Below, in pieces: positions 49,920-61,120 of a DNA stretch of 64,000 bases. Within the stretch, counting starts at the first letter, position 1, and each line of letters starts with the position of its first letter. Where the stretch lies: the NCBI RefSeq assembly GCF_963576615.1, contig NC_088710.1:4878001-4942000 (forward strand). The letters run 5' to 3'. Origin of the DNA: Watersipora subatra (Eukaryota > Bryozoa > Gymnolaemata > Cheilostomatida > Watersiporidae). The translations under genes and the position numbers were made by a program. The notes below the pieces were generated by a model. The model ran no database searches. It saw only the letters and a list, made by a program, of their open reading frames with translations, and had not been told where the DNA came from.

Positions 49920-49982
49920 GAGAAACGGCGTGGAAAATAGAGATAAAAAACTTCTCAAGATTAATTTACTGGGATAAACATA
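49920..49982 (+). CDS. CCNDBP1: CCNDBP1-like exon 1 of those visible
   Basis: Follows a TTGCTTGTAG acceptor and ends CATA/GTAAGT. Reads ETAWKIEIKNFSRLIYWDKH and leaves one base that makes a Ser codon with the next exon. NFSRLIYW then NLLALLHKEVSKLS corresponds to the EFNREMFWRRLNEAAVTVSR region of vertebrate cyclin-D1-binding protein 1. One or more upstream exons with the initiator are missing. Confidence 0.7.
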
Positions 49983-50079
49983 GTAAGTATTTGTACTATG
50001 AGTTAGTTTAGCTTTCAGGTTAAACCAAGTAGTTTTTACCTCAAGTTGAAGCGAATACATCCGTGTACTTGCTTTACAG

Positions 50080-50241
50080 GCAATCTTCTGGCTCTGTTAC
50101 ATAAGGAGGTTTCCAAGCTATCTGTCATGTACACCACACCTCCTCTTCCAAAATGTGCTGATGAAAAGTCCTTGTTTGATGGCATCACTCAATGCCTGCT
50201 AGCAATGATCTCTAGTCTGTATCACCTGCCTCAAGAACAAG
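50080..50241 (+). CDS. CCNDBP1: CCNDBP1-like exon 2
   Basis: Acceptor GCTTTACAG, donor CAAG/GTTTGA, 54 codons with phase 1 at both ends. Contains SLYHLPQEQG, matching the YYLLPKDQG motif of CCNDBP1 (also called GCIP or DIP1), a cytoplasmic and nuclear helical protein that binds cyclin D1 and Grap2 and restrains the cell cycle in mammals. The homology assignment is from remembered family sequence and from agreement of all seven exons in order. Confidence 0.8.
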
Positions 50242-50724
50242 GTTTGACTATAAGAAGCTGTTTTGTTTAGACAGTCAGCAGGAGCCGTAGTCCATTCTTG
50301 TAGGGATTATTTCTAAACCACTTTGTGTGTGTGTGCGTGCGTGTGTGCGAGTGATTTATTTCATCAAATATAACATATAGTATATATAATATAATAATAT
50401 ATAATATAATATATAGTACATACAATTGCATACAAGAAAACAAAGAAAAGTTTCAAACAATTGTATATCAAGAATCAAACAAAAGTAGATTTATTTGTAG
50501 TCTATTTGTACATGATCCTAATAGACTGTTTTTTTCTTACCTTGGTTCATTCAATTTTAAACATTTAGAATTGTGAGCAAATGCTACATATATCCCTTCT
50601 CCCACAACATGTCAATAGGATCTTGCTATCATATTTTATTGAGGGATAGAATTACTTTCATTGTGTTCCCTGTTTATAGTGCCACTTTGGTTAAAGACTT
50701 GATTTTCACCTTTGCTATCACTCT

Positions 50725-50895
50725 GTCTCTCTTTACTTTTTTCACTCCCTCTCCTCCCCATCCTTTCTCACTCCCTCTCTTTCCCCATCCTTTCTCACTC
50801 CCTCTCTTTCCCCATCCTTTCTCACTCCCTGTCTTCCTCCATCCCTTTCTTCTTCCCTTCTTTCTCTCTCCCTCTTTCTCTCTCCCTCTTTTCTA
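50725..50895. repeat. Pyrimidine-rich minisatellite
   Basis: Copies of CTCACTCCCTCTCTTTCCCC with CATCCTTT, about 27-bp period, degenerating to (TCTC)n. Lies in a CCNDBP1-like intron. Confidence 0.9.
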
Positions 50896-51455
50896 CTGTA
50901 GTATACACTTGAGTGTGTCTAATTTGCGACCTGCCTTGTATATTGCGTGCCTTTGATGTCGCTGTGTACACAGAGAGATATACGCATGTATAGCTTATGT
51001 TCTTATAGACTAAAGAGAGCTCACTAAAGATATACAGACTCGTTGCAAAAAAGTGCTCAGGTTTATGCTAACTTTGGTGTATATTTTTGGTTACATATGT
51101 ATATTGTTTCACGCATCATTTCACATTTCATTTTTTTTCCAAAAAATATTTTATTATTTTATAGAGCAATTACCATGCTTATCTCTAGTGCTCCCTGAAT
51201 ATAGAGCTTTCTTCTTTATGAGCAACTTGATTCAGCTGATATATTTAGATGTCATTTGAATACTTTTCTATACGCACTTTCATATACTGCTGTACTGTTC
51301 AGGCTGTCAGAATAAGCAATGGCATTTAAGTAGCTTCTATCTTAATACAGAGTATTGGTGTTATCTTTTCATTTGCATAAAAGAACCAATAGCTCGAATA
51401 TTATAGAAATTTAATGAATATCTTTACAGACTGCGTTATGATTAAGTTGTCTCGC

Positions 51456-51496
51456 CATAGACCTATTAACTATACTGTATAGTTAATAGGTCTATG
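51456..51496. repeat. Perfect 41-bp palindrome
   Basis: CATAGACCTATTAACTATA and its exact reverse complement around a 3-base centre (CTG), in an intron of the CCNDBP1-like gene. Confidence 0.95.
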
Positions 51497-51643
51497 TGTC
51501 TCGCACTGAAAATGTACCCTGTGATATTAACTGCCTATCTCCATTCCTTGTTGCTGCTCTAGCTACTCAACCATGGTATTTGGTAGTCATGCTAGGCGCA
51601 CCGTGATAGCACTATTCTACTTCATGTACTTGATCTCACACAG

Positions 51644-51734
51644 GTCAAACACTCTTCAAGCAATGGTACAAGTACAACATCTCTCTTCTTTCCGCTCTCC
51701 ATGAGTTCTCTGTCAGCCTCTGGAACTCACAAAA
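51644..51734 (+). CDS. CCNDBP1: CCNDBP1-like exon 3
   Basis: Acceptor CTCACACAG, donor CAAAA/GTAAGC. Reads GQTLFKQWYKYNISLLSALH and ends NSQ, aligning with GITLRKLVRGATLDIVDGMA of the mammalian protein. Incoming phase matches exon 2; two bases carry over to exon 4. Confidence 0.75.
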
Positions 51735-51874
51735 GTAAGCCTTGAGTAACTTTCGTTTAAGCCTTGAGATCATCTAGCCATCAATGTCTAGTGTTTCATG
51801 CTAGTTATTCCGCAGACTAGAGCAATAAAGCCTCTGTTCTAGGTCTAAACATTGCTGAATGGAACCTGTTGTAG

Positions 51875-52013
51875 TGTGGCCCAGTGTACTGGAGCTGTCT
51901 GGGAATTGTGTGCCTCTGGCAAAAATCTGCCCAAAGACAATAAAGAAAGTCTCATTGTTTACCAGAAGCAAGAGTTAGCTCTTGTTGACGATGCCTACAC
52001 TGAACTTGAAATG
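51875..52013 (+). CDS. CCNDBP1: CCNDBP1-like exon 4
   Basis: Acceptor CTGTTGTAG, donor GAAATG/GTAGGC. Encodes GAVWELCASGKNLPKDNKES and ALVDDAYTELEM, the counterpart of SVWVACQQMPQIPRDNKAA and FVKDAHEEMEQ in mammalian CCNDBP1. This is the clearest single match for the gene. The ORF continues upstream and downstream only as intron read-through. Confidence 0.85.
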
Positions 52014-52335
52014 GTAGGCATAACGAAGTGGGTGCATAGCGGCTTACAACTTGATTGATTGGACAGCAGTATTTTCGTACCAAAGGCCATCTCAGACGAA
52101 AAATGTTTTGGATGATGGTTGTATCTGTTCTAATATCTTTAGCAAAGGCTTGTTGAAGTCAATATTCCTGACAAAGCGACGTGATGATGTAATGATCATT
52201 CTGTTCATAATCTTCCCAATCAACATTGAAGGCTGTTTAAATTCTGTTCTGACTTAAAAGGTCAGGTGTTATAGGATAAGTGTCAGATGGCAGTTACACA
52301 CATGAAAACTGTATTACTTGTGTGTGTAACTGCAG

Positions 52336-52470
52336 GCCAAGAACACCTATGAGAGCGGACGGACTGAGGCTGAGAGCATGTCTAACTATGATTTGTCTGT
52401 TCTTGTGGCAGGCTTTGGTCTCGTCAAGACTGCTAAGCTACTGATAACAAAGAGTCTGAAGAGCATTAAG
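52336..52470 (+). CDS. CCNDBP1: CCNDBP1-like exon 5
   Basis: Acceptor TAACTGCAG, donor ATTAAG/GTAATA, 45 codons, phase 0 at both ends. Contains LSVLVAGFGLVKTAKLLITK, matching the LIIPCLALVRASKACLKKIR helix of the family. Confidence 0.8.
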
Positions 52471-52889
52471 GTAATATTCCTTTAGCCTTCCCCTCCTCTC
52501 CTGCCTCCCTCTCTTACTCTCTTTGGTTTAGACAGGTGCCACCAAATCACGAGTTTGATTGTTTGTTATGGAGTGAAATTGTCACTCTACTTCTCTATCA
52601 ATGTATATGAAAATGTTCTCGTTTGCAAATAAAACAAAATTTAACAGAAAAGGCCCTACTTTCTTGAGGTGGCTGCATTTTCTACGCTTTTTAATAAATT
52701 GTCGTTTGCAAATGCAAGTTTTGATCTATTTTTCCTCGATTGTACGATTATTTGCTAAGAATTCCTGTTAGGCAACTAATTGCAATATTTGTTGTTTCAA
52801 CAGAGAAACCTGCACATCAGCAGGTTTGGTTCGTTTATGGCCACTCTTTGAGTGCCGCTCATGAACGGCTATAGTTTAGTCTATTATAT

Positions 52890-53100
52890 CACTAGGAGCA
52901 GCCATGGATCAGTAGGACACGATTTTGATCAGTAGGTCGGGGGTTTGGGTCACACAAGGACCATTGGTGGTTTTGGGAAGGGCATTCAATTACGGTTGCT
53001 CCTGTACCACATCCGTCAAAAACCTGTTAACCCTGTTCAGAAAGCATCAGTGGCTTTCACCTGGTGGTCTCATTCAGATGAGACTATATAATATGTGAGT
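52890..53100 (+). mobile_element. SINE with tRNA-like head
   Basis: GCCATGGATCAGTAGGACAC resembles an A box region and GGGGGTTTGGGTCACACAAGG a B box. The body has GGGAAGGGCATTC and CCTGTACCACAT and ends in GAGACTATATAATATG. Lies in a CCNDBP1-like intron. Specific SINE family not determined. Confidence 0.5.
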
Positions 53101-53402
53101 TTCATCATGTGGTCAGAGTTCAGGTTAATCTGAAGCAATATGTTGGATGTTGGCCACCAGTTACAGATACACTATCGATTGTTTACTATGTCCTTCTTAT
53201 TGGAAAGTTGATTCTCCATATCGGCTTATTTTCATTGTCAAAGGCTTGGTACAAGCATTGTAACTTTCTCTCGATGGAGGTTTATGTTGCCTTACCACTT
53301 CATTGTTTTATAATATTAGTTTCAGCGAAGCATTAGTGTTCTTGTTGTGTCGGGTGTGTATCGAGTACGTGTTATTACATTTCTTGAGCTGTATGATTGT
53401 AG

Positions 53403-53590
53403 AATAATGGACATGCAGACACTGTTACACAGATCACTGACTATGATGTATTTTATCAGCAATTATCATCAACAAGTGAACTTGTTGATGACTTTGCTGC
53501 CTCTCTCTACCCTCCGTCTCACAAGCCTGAAGTCAAAAGCAGTGCCACTTCTCTCACTGATCATCTCTCATGCTTCTTGGAGACATTCAG
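53403..53590 (+). CDS. CCNDBP1: CCNDBP1-like exon 6
   Basis: Acceptor ATGATTGTAG, donor TTCAG/GTGCGG. Encodes ELVDDFAASLYPPSHKPEVK, matching DEISPSVDDLALSIYPPMCH of the mammalian protein, followed by a C-terminal helix ending CFLETF. The longer ORF over this exon is in another frame and is not the coding one. Two bases carry over. Confidence 0.85.
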
Positions 53591-54184
53591 GTGCGGTGCC
53601 ATTTCTCATCTACTGGCTCTCTTTGTTTGGTGGCTCTATGTTTGGTTGGCTTATGATCAGTTATATACAATCACGCAAGTTTTTATGTAAATTGCATATC
53701 GTCAAACTAGCTAAAAGCTTGCAGAATACTTGTAAGTTTACTAATTGTGTGACAATCCATGTCTGCATATATGTACGTGAATTTGCCTATTATGGATAGG
53801 AAATAATTAACAAAAAGTTGCTTGTTTGAACAGTTTTATGTATACTTACATGCAGATACTAATTTACATTTCATTGATCATGTGCTGACCCTATAGGGGT
53901 TATTTACGGTTATTTTATTTGTTTTAATCGTGATAAAATATTACGTGAAATGATATTAATTGTTAGTCCATAATAATAACATTTGTGTATAAAATGGAAG
54001 GATAACTTAGGGTACAAAACAATTGCATGGACTTTATTAGTTGAGTTTATCCTTGAAAAATTAGGACAATGCTGACAGAGTAGCTAAGCAGATAAATGTT
54101 GCATATATGTTTACAAATGCATTAATGCTATAACTGGAATTCAACTACCAACCAACTATTTAACTACCGACTATATATATTCAT

Positions 54185-54355
54185 TGTCTATATATTTTAA
54201 TCTCAAAGTTTGTCATCTGTTTGTGTGTGTGTGTGTGTATGTCCTTCGGTATATCCGGCAATAACTATTAAAATTTTGGAATTAAAAGCTCACATTTTGC
54301 TGTATTTGAGCAATCCAATTGCCTAACCATTGAGTCTATGAAGGCTCTTACAATT
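54185..54355 (-). mobile_element. SINE copy, minus strand
   Basis: Read on the minus strand: AATACAGCAA, GTGAGCTTTTAAT, CAAAATTTTAATAG, GGA-ATAC, an (AC)n run and ACAAACTTTGAGA, in the same order as the element at 55266-55440. The tRNA-like head is decayed. Confidence 0.5.
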
Positions 54356-54454
54356 CATAGCTCTTACTATATATACTGTATACACCCTTTTCTTGATTGC
54401 ACGCGCTAAATGACGTATTAATTGAAACTCTATTAACTCTATGAAACGCGATGT

Positions 54455-55050
54455 TTTTTCGTGAACTCATATTTCCGGTTTTTTTATCGGGATCTAGGCT
54501 TTTCACGCGGACAATTGTATTATCTCGAGTAGGAATAGCCTCTACATTCTCTCCCTCCGTTCAGTCAGACAAAGTCAGTCCGATATCCCCTTTTTACATT
54601 TGTACCAGTATTGAAAGGTACCAGTATTTAACTTTCAAACTTCCTATCATGAGAAAAGTGATTTGTGCAGTTTAAAAAATTAAAAAACAAAATAAAACGA
54701 CGATAAAAGTGTTTGAATGTAAATGTGAAATAATTAGCAAGTAATATCTAAATTAAATCTGTTTTGCTACGATTACAACAAAACTGAGAAAACAAAATAA
54801 AAATCTTGAATATGTTGAATTAATAATAACAATTAGTGCATAGAAGTGTGTGTATACAAAGGTTACTGTTGCAGCAGAAGCTGTACATCAAAACTTTGAA
54901 TACGACGATACTGGTACCTCTTGATAATGGTACAAATGTAAAAAATATATATTGAACTGTTTTTGTCTGGTACTTTGTCTGACCGAACGGAGAAAAAAAA
55001 TATTTCCGTTTAGCAATCAAAGCTTACGAAAAACCGGAAATAGAAAAGTG
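54455..55050. mobile_element. Imperfect foldback element
   Basis: Left arm (about 54468-54640) and reversed right arm (about 54885-55045) share ATTTCCGGTTTTT, CCGTTC-GTCAGACAAAGT and TTTTACATTTGTACCA...GGTACCAGTA. The centre is A/T-rich. Lies in the last intron of the CCNDBP1-like gene, between two inverted SINE copies. Confidence 0.55.
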
Positions 55051-55265
55051 TAACCCACATTTGAAATGGAAACGGCGCATTTAGAAATTACTAATTAAAA
55101 AAAAAGTAATGGTAGCAAAAATTTAGTTTTTCAACAATTTCAAAAAATAACAAATGCAAAAAGAAGTATTAGGTAATAATCAAAAGTACACATTTGGCAT
55201 GCACTTTTGCACCTTATGCGTGTGCATACGGTATACACTATATGATAATTGCAACCCAGGTATAA

Positions 55266-55440
55266 GGTCTGTATAGCTCAGCGGTTAAGCGCGTGGGTTG
55301 GAAGATTGTGGTTGTAATCACGGTCAGTTTAAATACAGCAATCAGTGAGCTTTTAATCCAAGATTTTAATAGTTGTAGCTGGACATACACAGGCACACAA
55401 ACTTTGAGAAATTTATATATATATATATATATATATATAG
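55266..55440 (+). mobile_element. tRNA-derived SINE with (TA)n tail
   Basis: GTATAGCTCAGCGGTTAAGC is a good A-box region. The B box is decayed (GTGGTTGTAATCACGGTC). The unique body ends ACAAACTTTGAGAAAT followed by (TA)n. No acceptor-stem pairing, so not a functional tRNA gene. Confidence 0.65.
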
Positions 55441-55706
55441 ATACATGTATATAGCTATAGATAAGTAGTCAGGCCTAATGCTCACCGCACTCTAAGCTCT
55501 GATAAGTACATTGTGTTATAGATAACTAGAGTGTTGAAATAGGTTAAAGTTGCTTATCCTTTTCTTCTCCATTCTTTAAATGACCACCAGTCACCTGAAG
55601 AGTGCAGAATATGGAGTTGGAGACACCCATAAGCACACACACAACAACAGCACAAAAAAGAGTATTATTGTTTTGTTTTATTTATTGTTTTGTTTTTTTA
55701 TTTTAG

Positions 55707-55806
55707 GCAGAGTCATTTTTGCATTGAAACAGATGGAACATGGACAACTGTGTTTGAAAATGCTGTCAAACACAATCATGATAAAGTCAGCCAATTGGTT
55801 ACTTGA
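55707..55806 (+). CDS. CCNDBP1: CCNDBP1-like last exon
   Basis: Acceptor TTTATTTTAG; the first base completes an AGG codon from exon 6. Reads CIETDGTWTTVFENAVKHNH then DKVSQLVT and a TGA at 55804-55806, the counterpart of the PEDSWIPLLINAIDHCMNRI end of CCNDBP1. The ORF in the neighbouring frame is a shadow. Visible exons total about 290 residues against about 360 in mammals, so only the N-terminus is missing. Confidence 0.85.
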
Positions 55807-55877
55807 TGCTTGGTGCAAAGTCTACGCTTTGAATTCCTTTTGCTAGCATGGTCTATCTGCTTATTGCAGACATGGAA

Positions 55878-55883
55878 ATAAAT
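55878..55883 (+). terminator. Poly(A) signal of the CCNDBP1-like gene
   Basis: AATAAA about 72 bases after the TGA stop. Confidence 0.6.
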
Positions 55884-56568
55884 ATTCTATGTATGCATTC
55901 TATGTAATGCATTCATCAAAGTTCAGTACTATCCCAAGATGAGCAGCCATTCTTCGTTATTATACAGTTTATTGATGCCTTAGTTGAAAAGGTTTATTTG
56001 ATCAACTGAAATACATATTCCCTTTCTAAGAACTGTTTTTTAGCAACTCTTTTTAGCAATCTTTAGAAATGCAATATTTTATAAAAGTTCTATGAACTTA
56101 AATATAAATTTAAATACATTTGCTTATGCATTTCTGACTTTCTACTAGTGATAGGAGATAACTCGTAGTGGCTCACTTAGCCATTCAGTTTTGTTGAATG
56201 GTTCACTTAACCATTTAGTTCTAATGATCCCTGGCTACTATTTTGAAAGTTTTATCTTGCTCATACGCAACACAGACTGGGAGTTAAATAGCAGCAGATG
56301 CTGGTATGCAGTCATATAAAGCGGAAAATTGAGAATCATATGCGGATAATGCACGATGATTGTAAATTAAGGTAATTAACTTCATTGCGTTTCTGTTGTT
56401 GTGAGAGCCGACGAAAAGTTTTTAAACCACAAAAGTGAAAAGTTGTAAAACTGATCTAACGATTTCACCTCCCATGTTGGAAGCACTCATCTAAATCAAC
56501 ATTTATTTGACATATAATAAGATAAGTGGAAAATGATTAAGAATCACTAAATATTGTGTTGGTTCTTG

Positions 56569-56702
56569 CGACCAACACGTAGAGGCGACTAGGTCGGCTT
56601 ACTCTACCGGTCAACATTCACCCTTCACAGGAGGTTGTGTGCTGGTTCCCCGTGACCAACACGTAGAGGCGACTAGGTCGGCTTACTCTACCGGTCAACA
56701 TT
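56569..56702. repeat. GC-rich 85-bp tandem duplication
   Basis: GACCAACACGTAGAGGCGAC, TAGGTCGGCTTACTCTACCG and GTCAACATT occur twice, 85 bp apart, and are followed by AGGTCGACAGGGTCGACGAG repeats. Possibly part of an LTR or a repeat element; origin unknown. Confidence 0.7.
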
Positions 56703-57179
56703 AACCACTTCACCCAAGGGATTGCACAAAAGGGGTTTTATACTAGGTCGACAGGGTCGACGAGGTCGACAGTGTTTTTATGAGTCTATTCCAACAGCAC
56801 AGTCCATAGACCAAGTCTTTGGAGATAGCTATATGCCGTGGTGATCCTTGTATTGCTTAAGGTAGCAGAAGGAGTATGATTCAATTGCAATGAATGTATT
56901 GAATGAATACAAAGGGCCGAGACCCTATCTTATGTACATGAAATTATGCAAATTAGATATAATTAAGCCAGCCTCCCTTAGGGGCGTGGCTAACAAAAAG
57001 AAAGAGAACATAACCCTTGTTAGAAAATATCTTAACTGTACAAGAGAGGGTGGAAGTTTTGTTTTCCACCACAATATTCCAAGTTGCTTTGTTAAAATAT
57101 ATCACTCTTTGTATATTAAGACTGTTGTTACATATTTTTTCACAGAAGGTGCATTTAAAATTTTCAATAATCATTTCAC

Positions 57180-57222
57180 AATTATATTATTTACTTTATT
57201 AAACAAAGTAAATAATATAATT
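57180..57222. repeat. AT-rich perfect palindrome
   Basis: AATTATATTATTTACTTT and its reverse complement, 18-bp arms with a 7-base centre. Confidence 0.9.
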
Positions 57223-57719
57223 TAAACAAAAATTTTAGTCGATAAACTATTAAACAAAACGAACATTTACAGACTTGTTGAAAAATTGTAATATGTCAAA
57301 CACTTATCAGATGTTTAATCTAACTCAGATTTAACATGTACCGTGCTAGGGCACGAATAAAATATTTAGAGAATTTATTCAGTGTTCCTACTCTCAACGG
57401 CACAATCAAAACGAAACTTCGCAACGTGTAGTTTTAAACAACGCCAATACGTAAAGACATCACGTGACAAAAAGAAACTCGATTTATTTCATTACTAAAA
57501 ATTATTCCGCTTTAAAGTAATCGGGCTAATATCAAGCTTCATCCGAAAGCTTTTAAGCCGTTCGTACTATGTAGCAGGAAACGGGAGTATTGCCTCTCTG
57601 GAAGAAAATAGGAAATTTTAGTATCAACGGCTACTTTCCATATCAAATGATAAACGCCGATTCGTTTTACTGGCTATATGCAAACGCCTAAACTATAATC
57701 AACACATTATCTGGTCGAG

Positions 57720-57753
57720 ATGGGTGACGCAGATTCACTGGATACATTGTTGT
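57720..57753 (+). CDS. GGA1: GGA-like exon 1 (start)
   Basis: ATG at 57720 opens MGDADSLDTLL and ends one base before a GTAAGC donor. That base plus the AT at the next exon start gives Tyr, so the join reads DSLDTLLYECTQSTDRALD. This matches ESLESWLNKATNPSN, the N-terminus of the GGA VHS domain. Length and phase fit well; vertebrate paralogues are GGA1-3, so the symbol marks the family rather than orthology. Confidence 0.75.
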
Positions 57754-58601
57754 GTAAGCAGACTTGGCATAACTTAAAAGACAGTCTAATAAAGGATTTG
57801 ATTCTAATTTTATTTTAGTCTTAGAGCCCAAGAGAAGACGTATGCAAAGTTTCTAAATATAATGTTAATAGGCAAATCAATTAGAAAATTGAAAACTGAA
57901 GTGATACGAGCTGTTTACATATATTGTTTCGTATTTAAAATGATTAAAATTCGCTTAAGCGCCTGATTCTTTATTTCTTTGTTTATTTTTTCATAATTTT
58001 AACCAAGATGGCATACTGGCGGCAACATATTTATTCATCATTTATTGTGATTAATTTAACAGTTGAAAACATTTTGGTGCTAATAATCGCGCATTAAAAG
58101 CTGATTATAGTCTAGAAATATGTTATCTTTGCCTTGGCTAATATACCAAGTAAAACCATTGACATATACTTGTCTCTGTCATCTAATTTTAGAGCATATT
58201 TAGCAACTGTGCAATTCTTATGCAACACCTTCTCCTAACGTGCTTGAGAATTTTCAACATCTGGCAATTTGCTTCATAACGTTTCCGAAGTCAAATTGTA
58301 ACAAATGGGCCTTTACGAACTGTGCAACTGCTTATAGAACAACAGGTAAAACTGAGAAAGGTGTTTTTGTGCCAAGTAAGGTTTCTAGTACTTGATGCAA
58401 ACAAACAGTACTTGACAATAGGTGCGGAAATAGTTATCTCTGTTTTCTTTCCCACAGTAAATCGGGCCAGTGTAAATTTTTGAGAATGTATTCTTAGTTC
58501 CTCGCTTCTTGATTGGGTAAACACTAGGACTTTGAACTGTATTAACAGCTGCCGTTTTTAAAGAAAGATCGACTCGTTCCTATCTGGTTGGCTGACCAGT
58601 T

Positions 58602-58634
58602 CACTGGCATAATCTGTCACGGATTATGCCAGTG
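58602..58634. repeat. Hairpin-forming inverted repeat
   Basis: CACTGGCATAATC and GATTATGCCAGTG, 13-bp perfect arms with a 7-base loop, in the first GGA-like intron. Confidence 0.85.
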
Positions 58635-59505
58635 ACAGATCTTACTGTTCTCTTACTGTATTCTTTACTGTAGTTCAGCACTCTTCAACTGTTGGTCAAC
58701 TAATAAAACTCATCTGAATATCTTTGGCTTGTTAACTATCTCTGGCTCTGAATTATCACATAATTTAACGAGCCTAAATGTTTCACAATTGATTTCCTTG
58801 CACGTGAAGAGCTTTCAAGAGTCAATTTGAGCATAATTTTATTTAAAATATAATGACTCTAATACGCAATGGCTCTTTATGTACCGCATTAATTTAATTG
58901 AAACTCTTGTAACATTTATATTGTAGTTTGGTTTGGCACTAAATATTTAATACATGTTACTCCGAGTATGCTGTCATACGGGGTAATGTTATGATGTTAC
59001 CAAATACTACATCCGGGTTAATAAAGGAGTTTATTTTAATAACCTCTGGCAATTTGGAAAATAAAATTGTTCTCACCTTTCTTTAAAACAGTTTAAACTT
59101 GTTAACATGAAGGAAATCCATGATCATAAGAATATTGTTTTAGATAAGCACTCTGAAATATTTGAAAAAACTTAACTAAATTACCACGTAATTTGTCTCC
59201 TGTATAGGTTTTAAAGAGGGAGAAAACAATTTTTAATGCTGTGTTTTCAAAACTCGCTAGGTTTCTTGTGATATGCTCATGAGTTGTTTACCAAACTGCT
59301 TATTACCTTTGCAAAGAAAAAATTGTTGAACAAATTGTGAATTCCCTAATTTATTATTGTTATTTCAACAAATATTGAAATACCATAAACTACTATAATG
59401 CTATAATGCTGCGGGGTTGAGCATTATTTTACATGATTTAGAGAGATCTGACAATGCTTGGTCGTTAAACCGTGTTTTTGTTTATCTTTTGCTTATGATT
59501 TCTAG

Positions 59506-59666
59506 ATGAGTGCACTCAGTCGACTGACCGTGCCCTTGATGCGCAGCGAGTTTCCAAGTTCTGTGAAGCTATCGACAAAGATTTAGATGGCCCCACGACG
59601 GCTGCAAGACTTCTTGGACACAAAATACAGTCTCCACAACAGCAAGAGTCCCTCAATGCTCTCTGC
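59506..59666 (+). CDS. GGA1: GGA-like exon 2, VHS domain
   Basis: Acceptor ATGATTTCTAG, donor CTCTGC/GTATGT. Encodes VSKFCEAIDKDLDGPTTAAR and LLGHKIQSPQQQESLNALC, matching GFCEQLNEDFEGPPLATRLLAHKIQSPQEWEAIQALT of GGA proteins. The HKIQSPQ motif sets GGA apart from other VHS proteins. The VHS domain of GGA adaptors binds acidic-dileucine sorting signals of mannose-6-phosphate receptors and sortilin at the trans-Golgi network. Strong call despite the absence of a long ORF. Confidence 0.9.
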
Positions 59667-61029
59667 GTATGTCCATAATTTTTAATTCTAGATATTATAA
59701 TTCAGTCCTTACTGTTGTGTCTCGACTATTTTGTTACCTTTTGCAGTAAGCTGCTCATCATGCGATTAGAGAAACTATTGAGAGATTTTCTCTGTCAAAG
59801 CTAGTTTATTTATAGTAAGGGAAGAATGCTTTTTCAATGGCTATACACGTATATAATTGATACCAGTATTACTTCTCGCTTGACAGTCTGAAGATAAGGC
59901 CGTCGTTAGTTTGTTTTAATCACTAAAACATCTGAGAAAGGTTAAAGATCATGCTGGCTTTCGCTACAGCATCAGTTGCGTATTTATCATCTTAATTTCG
60001 AACGTTGCGGCTAGTGAGGAGCTGTGCTAGGCTATTTTTAAATAGAGGGTATAACTCCTTATTGATGTCACAGTACTTGCTTTATGAGAAGACAATGTTT
60101 GTTAGTTAGAACTTAGAAGCAAATAGATAATTATCGAAGCAAGCAGGTATTTTAGATTTTAAATAAGCATTGGATATTTCAATCTCAAGTGGAAGTTAGT
60201 GATTTCAGTTTTATTTGATTAGGAGGTCAACTGATGGCATTATAATTATGATAAGCTTGATCAGCGTCCCATTAAAATGTCCGCTGTTTTGAACAATGAG
60301 GAATAAAGGTTCAACCTCTTCAATACACATTGTCAGTTGTTGCCATTTTATCTCTCAGCGTGGTGGTGTACGAATTTAAATATTGTGGAGTGAACGCAGT
60401 TCTGTTGTTGGCATAGGTACTACTACTAAGGGCTGGTGAACACAGTATGTTGGGGTTGTCCTCTCAGTGATTATTCATAGACTTTGCGCACCCATAGACC
60501 GATGGGATCACTGAGGTTGCGCTGATATGTCGAGAAATATTGCGGCTGTCAAAGTTTCCCTATATTTTGCCAGGCATTACCGACAGTCTGTACACCACTT
60601 CAGTGATGCTTATTGGCTGCCGCATATCGTTTGATCTATATTTCCTTTAGTGACAGTTGCTGCGGGACTAGTGTTTTATTATTTCAATGTTCGCTCGCAT
60701 TGTATAACGAGAATTCCATGCTGTAGATGAAAATGCAAAATGTAAATGCAGACGGGTTTTTGAATTGTGATGATGTGAACAATGTTATTACAGACGATCG
60801 CTGATGTAGTGTGGGATTACTGCAGATGTATCAGCCTTTACTAATCATAAAGGCAGCAATGTTTGTTTGAACATTAAAAAGGTACTTTTCATAAACACCA
60901 GACCATAATATCTTTGCACTATATTGGCCACAGGCTGCTCAACAAACAATATTTTACATAAAGTTGATCCTCTAATTATTTCGTTTCAACAATATAATTA
61001 AAGCGATTAGAATGTCTTCCCAAAAAGGA

Positions 61030-61120
61030 AAAGTGATAGATGGTAACTTTGTTTACACCAGTAAATGCCATTTGAAGCACATTAGACCATGAGACAAAAA
61101 CAAAAAATGCTAACATAAAT
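61030..61120. repeat. Dispersed repeat, copy at right
   Basis: Shares ATTAGACCATGAGAC and surrounding words with 4677-4770. Confidence 0.5.

Larger units (their letters stand above)
55884..57719. other. Intergenic region between CCNDBP1-like and GGA-like genes
   Basis: Presumably holds the GGA-like promoter, but no clear TATA box was seen. It contains a GC-rich 85-bp tandem duplication (56569-56702), TCGACAGGG-type 9-bp repeats (56743-56772) and an AT palindrome (57180-57222). The ORFs at 56890-57225 are not supported by any homology I recognise. Confidence 0.4.

Noticed and set aside
53347..53799. 150-codon plus-strand ORF
   Set aside because: The CCNDBP1-like exon at 53403-53590 uses a different frame with matching splice phases; this ORF is a shadow.
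55266..55340. tRNA gene
   Set aside because: A box is good but the B box is decayed and no acceptor or anticodon stem can be drawn; it is a SINE head.
55580..55846. 88-codon plus-strand ORF
   Set aside because: Shadow of the last CCNDBP1-like exon, which is read one frame away.
56890..57225. 111-codon plus-strand ORF between the two host genes
   Set aside because: No recognised domain, and it ends inside an AT palindrome; no promoter or splice support.
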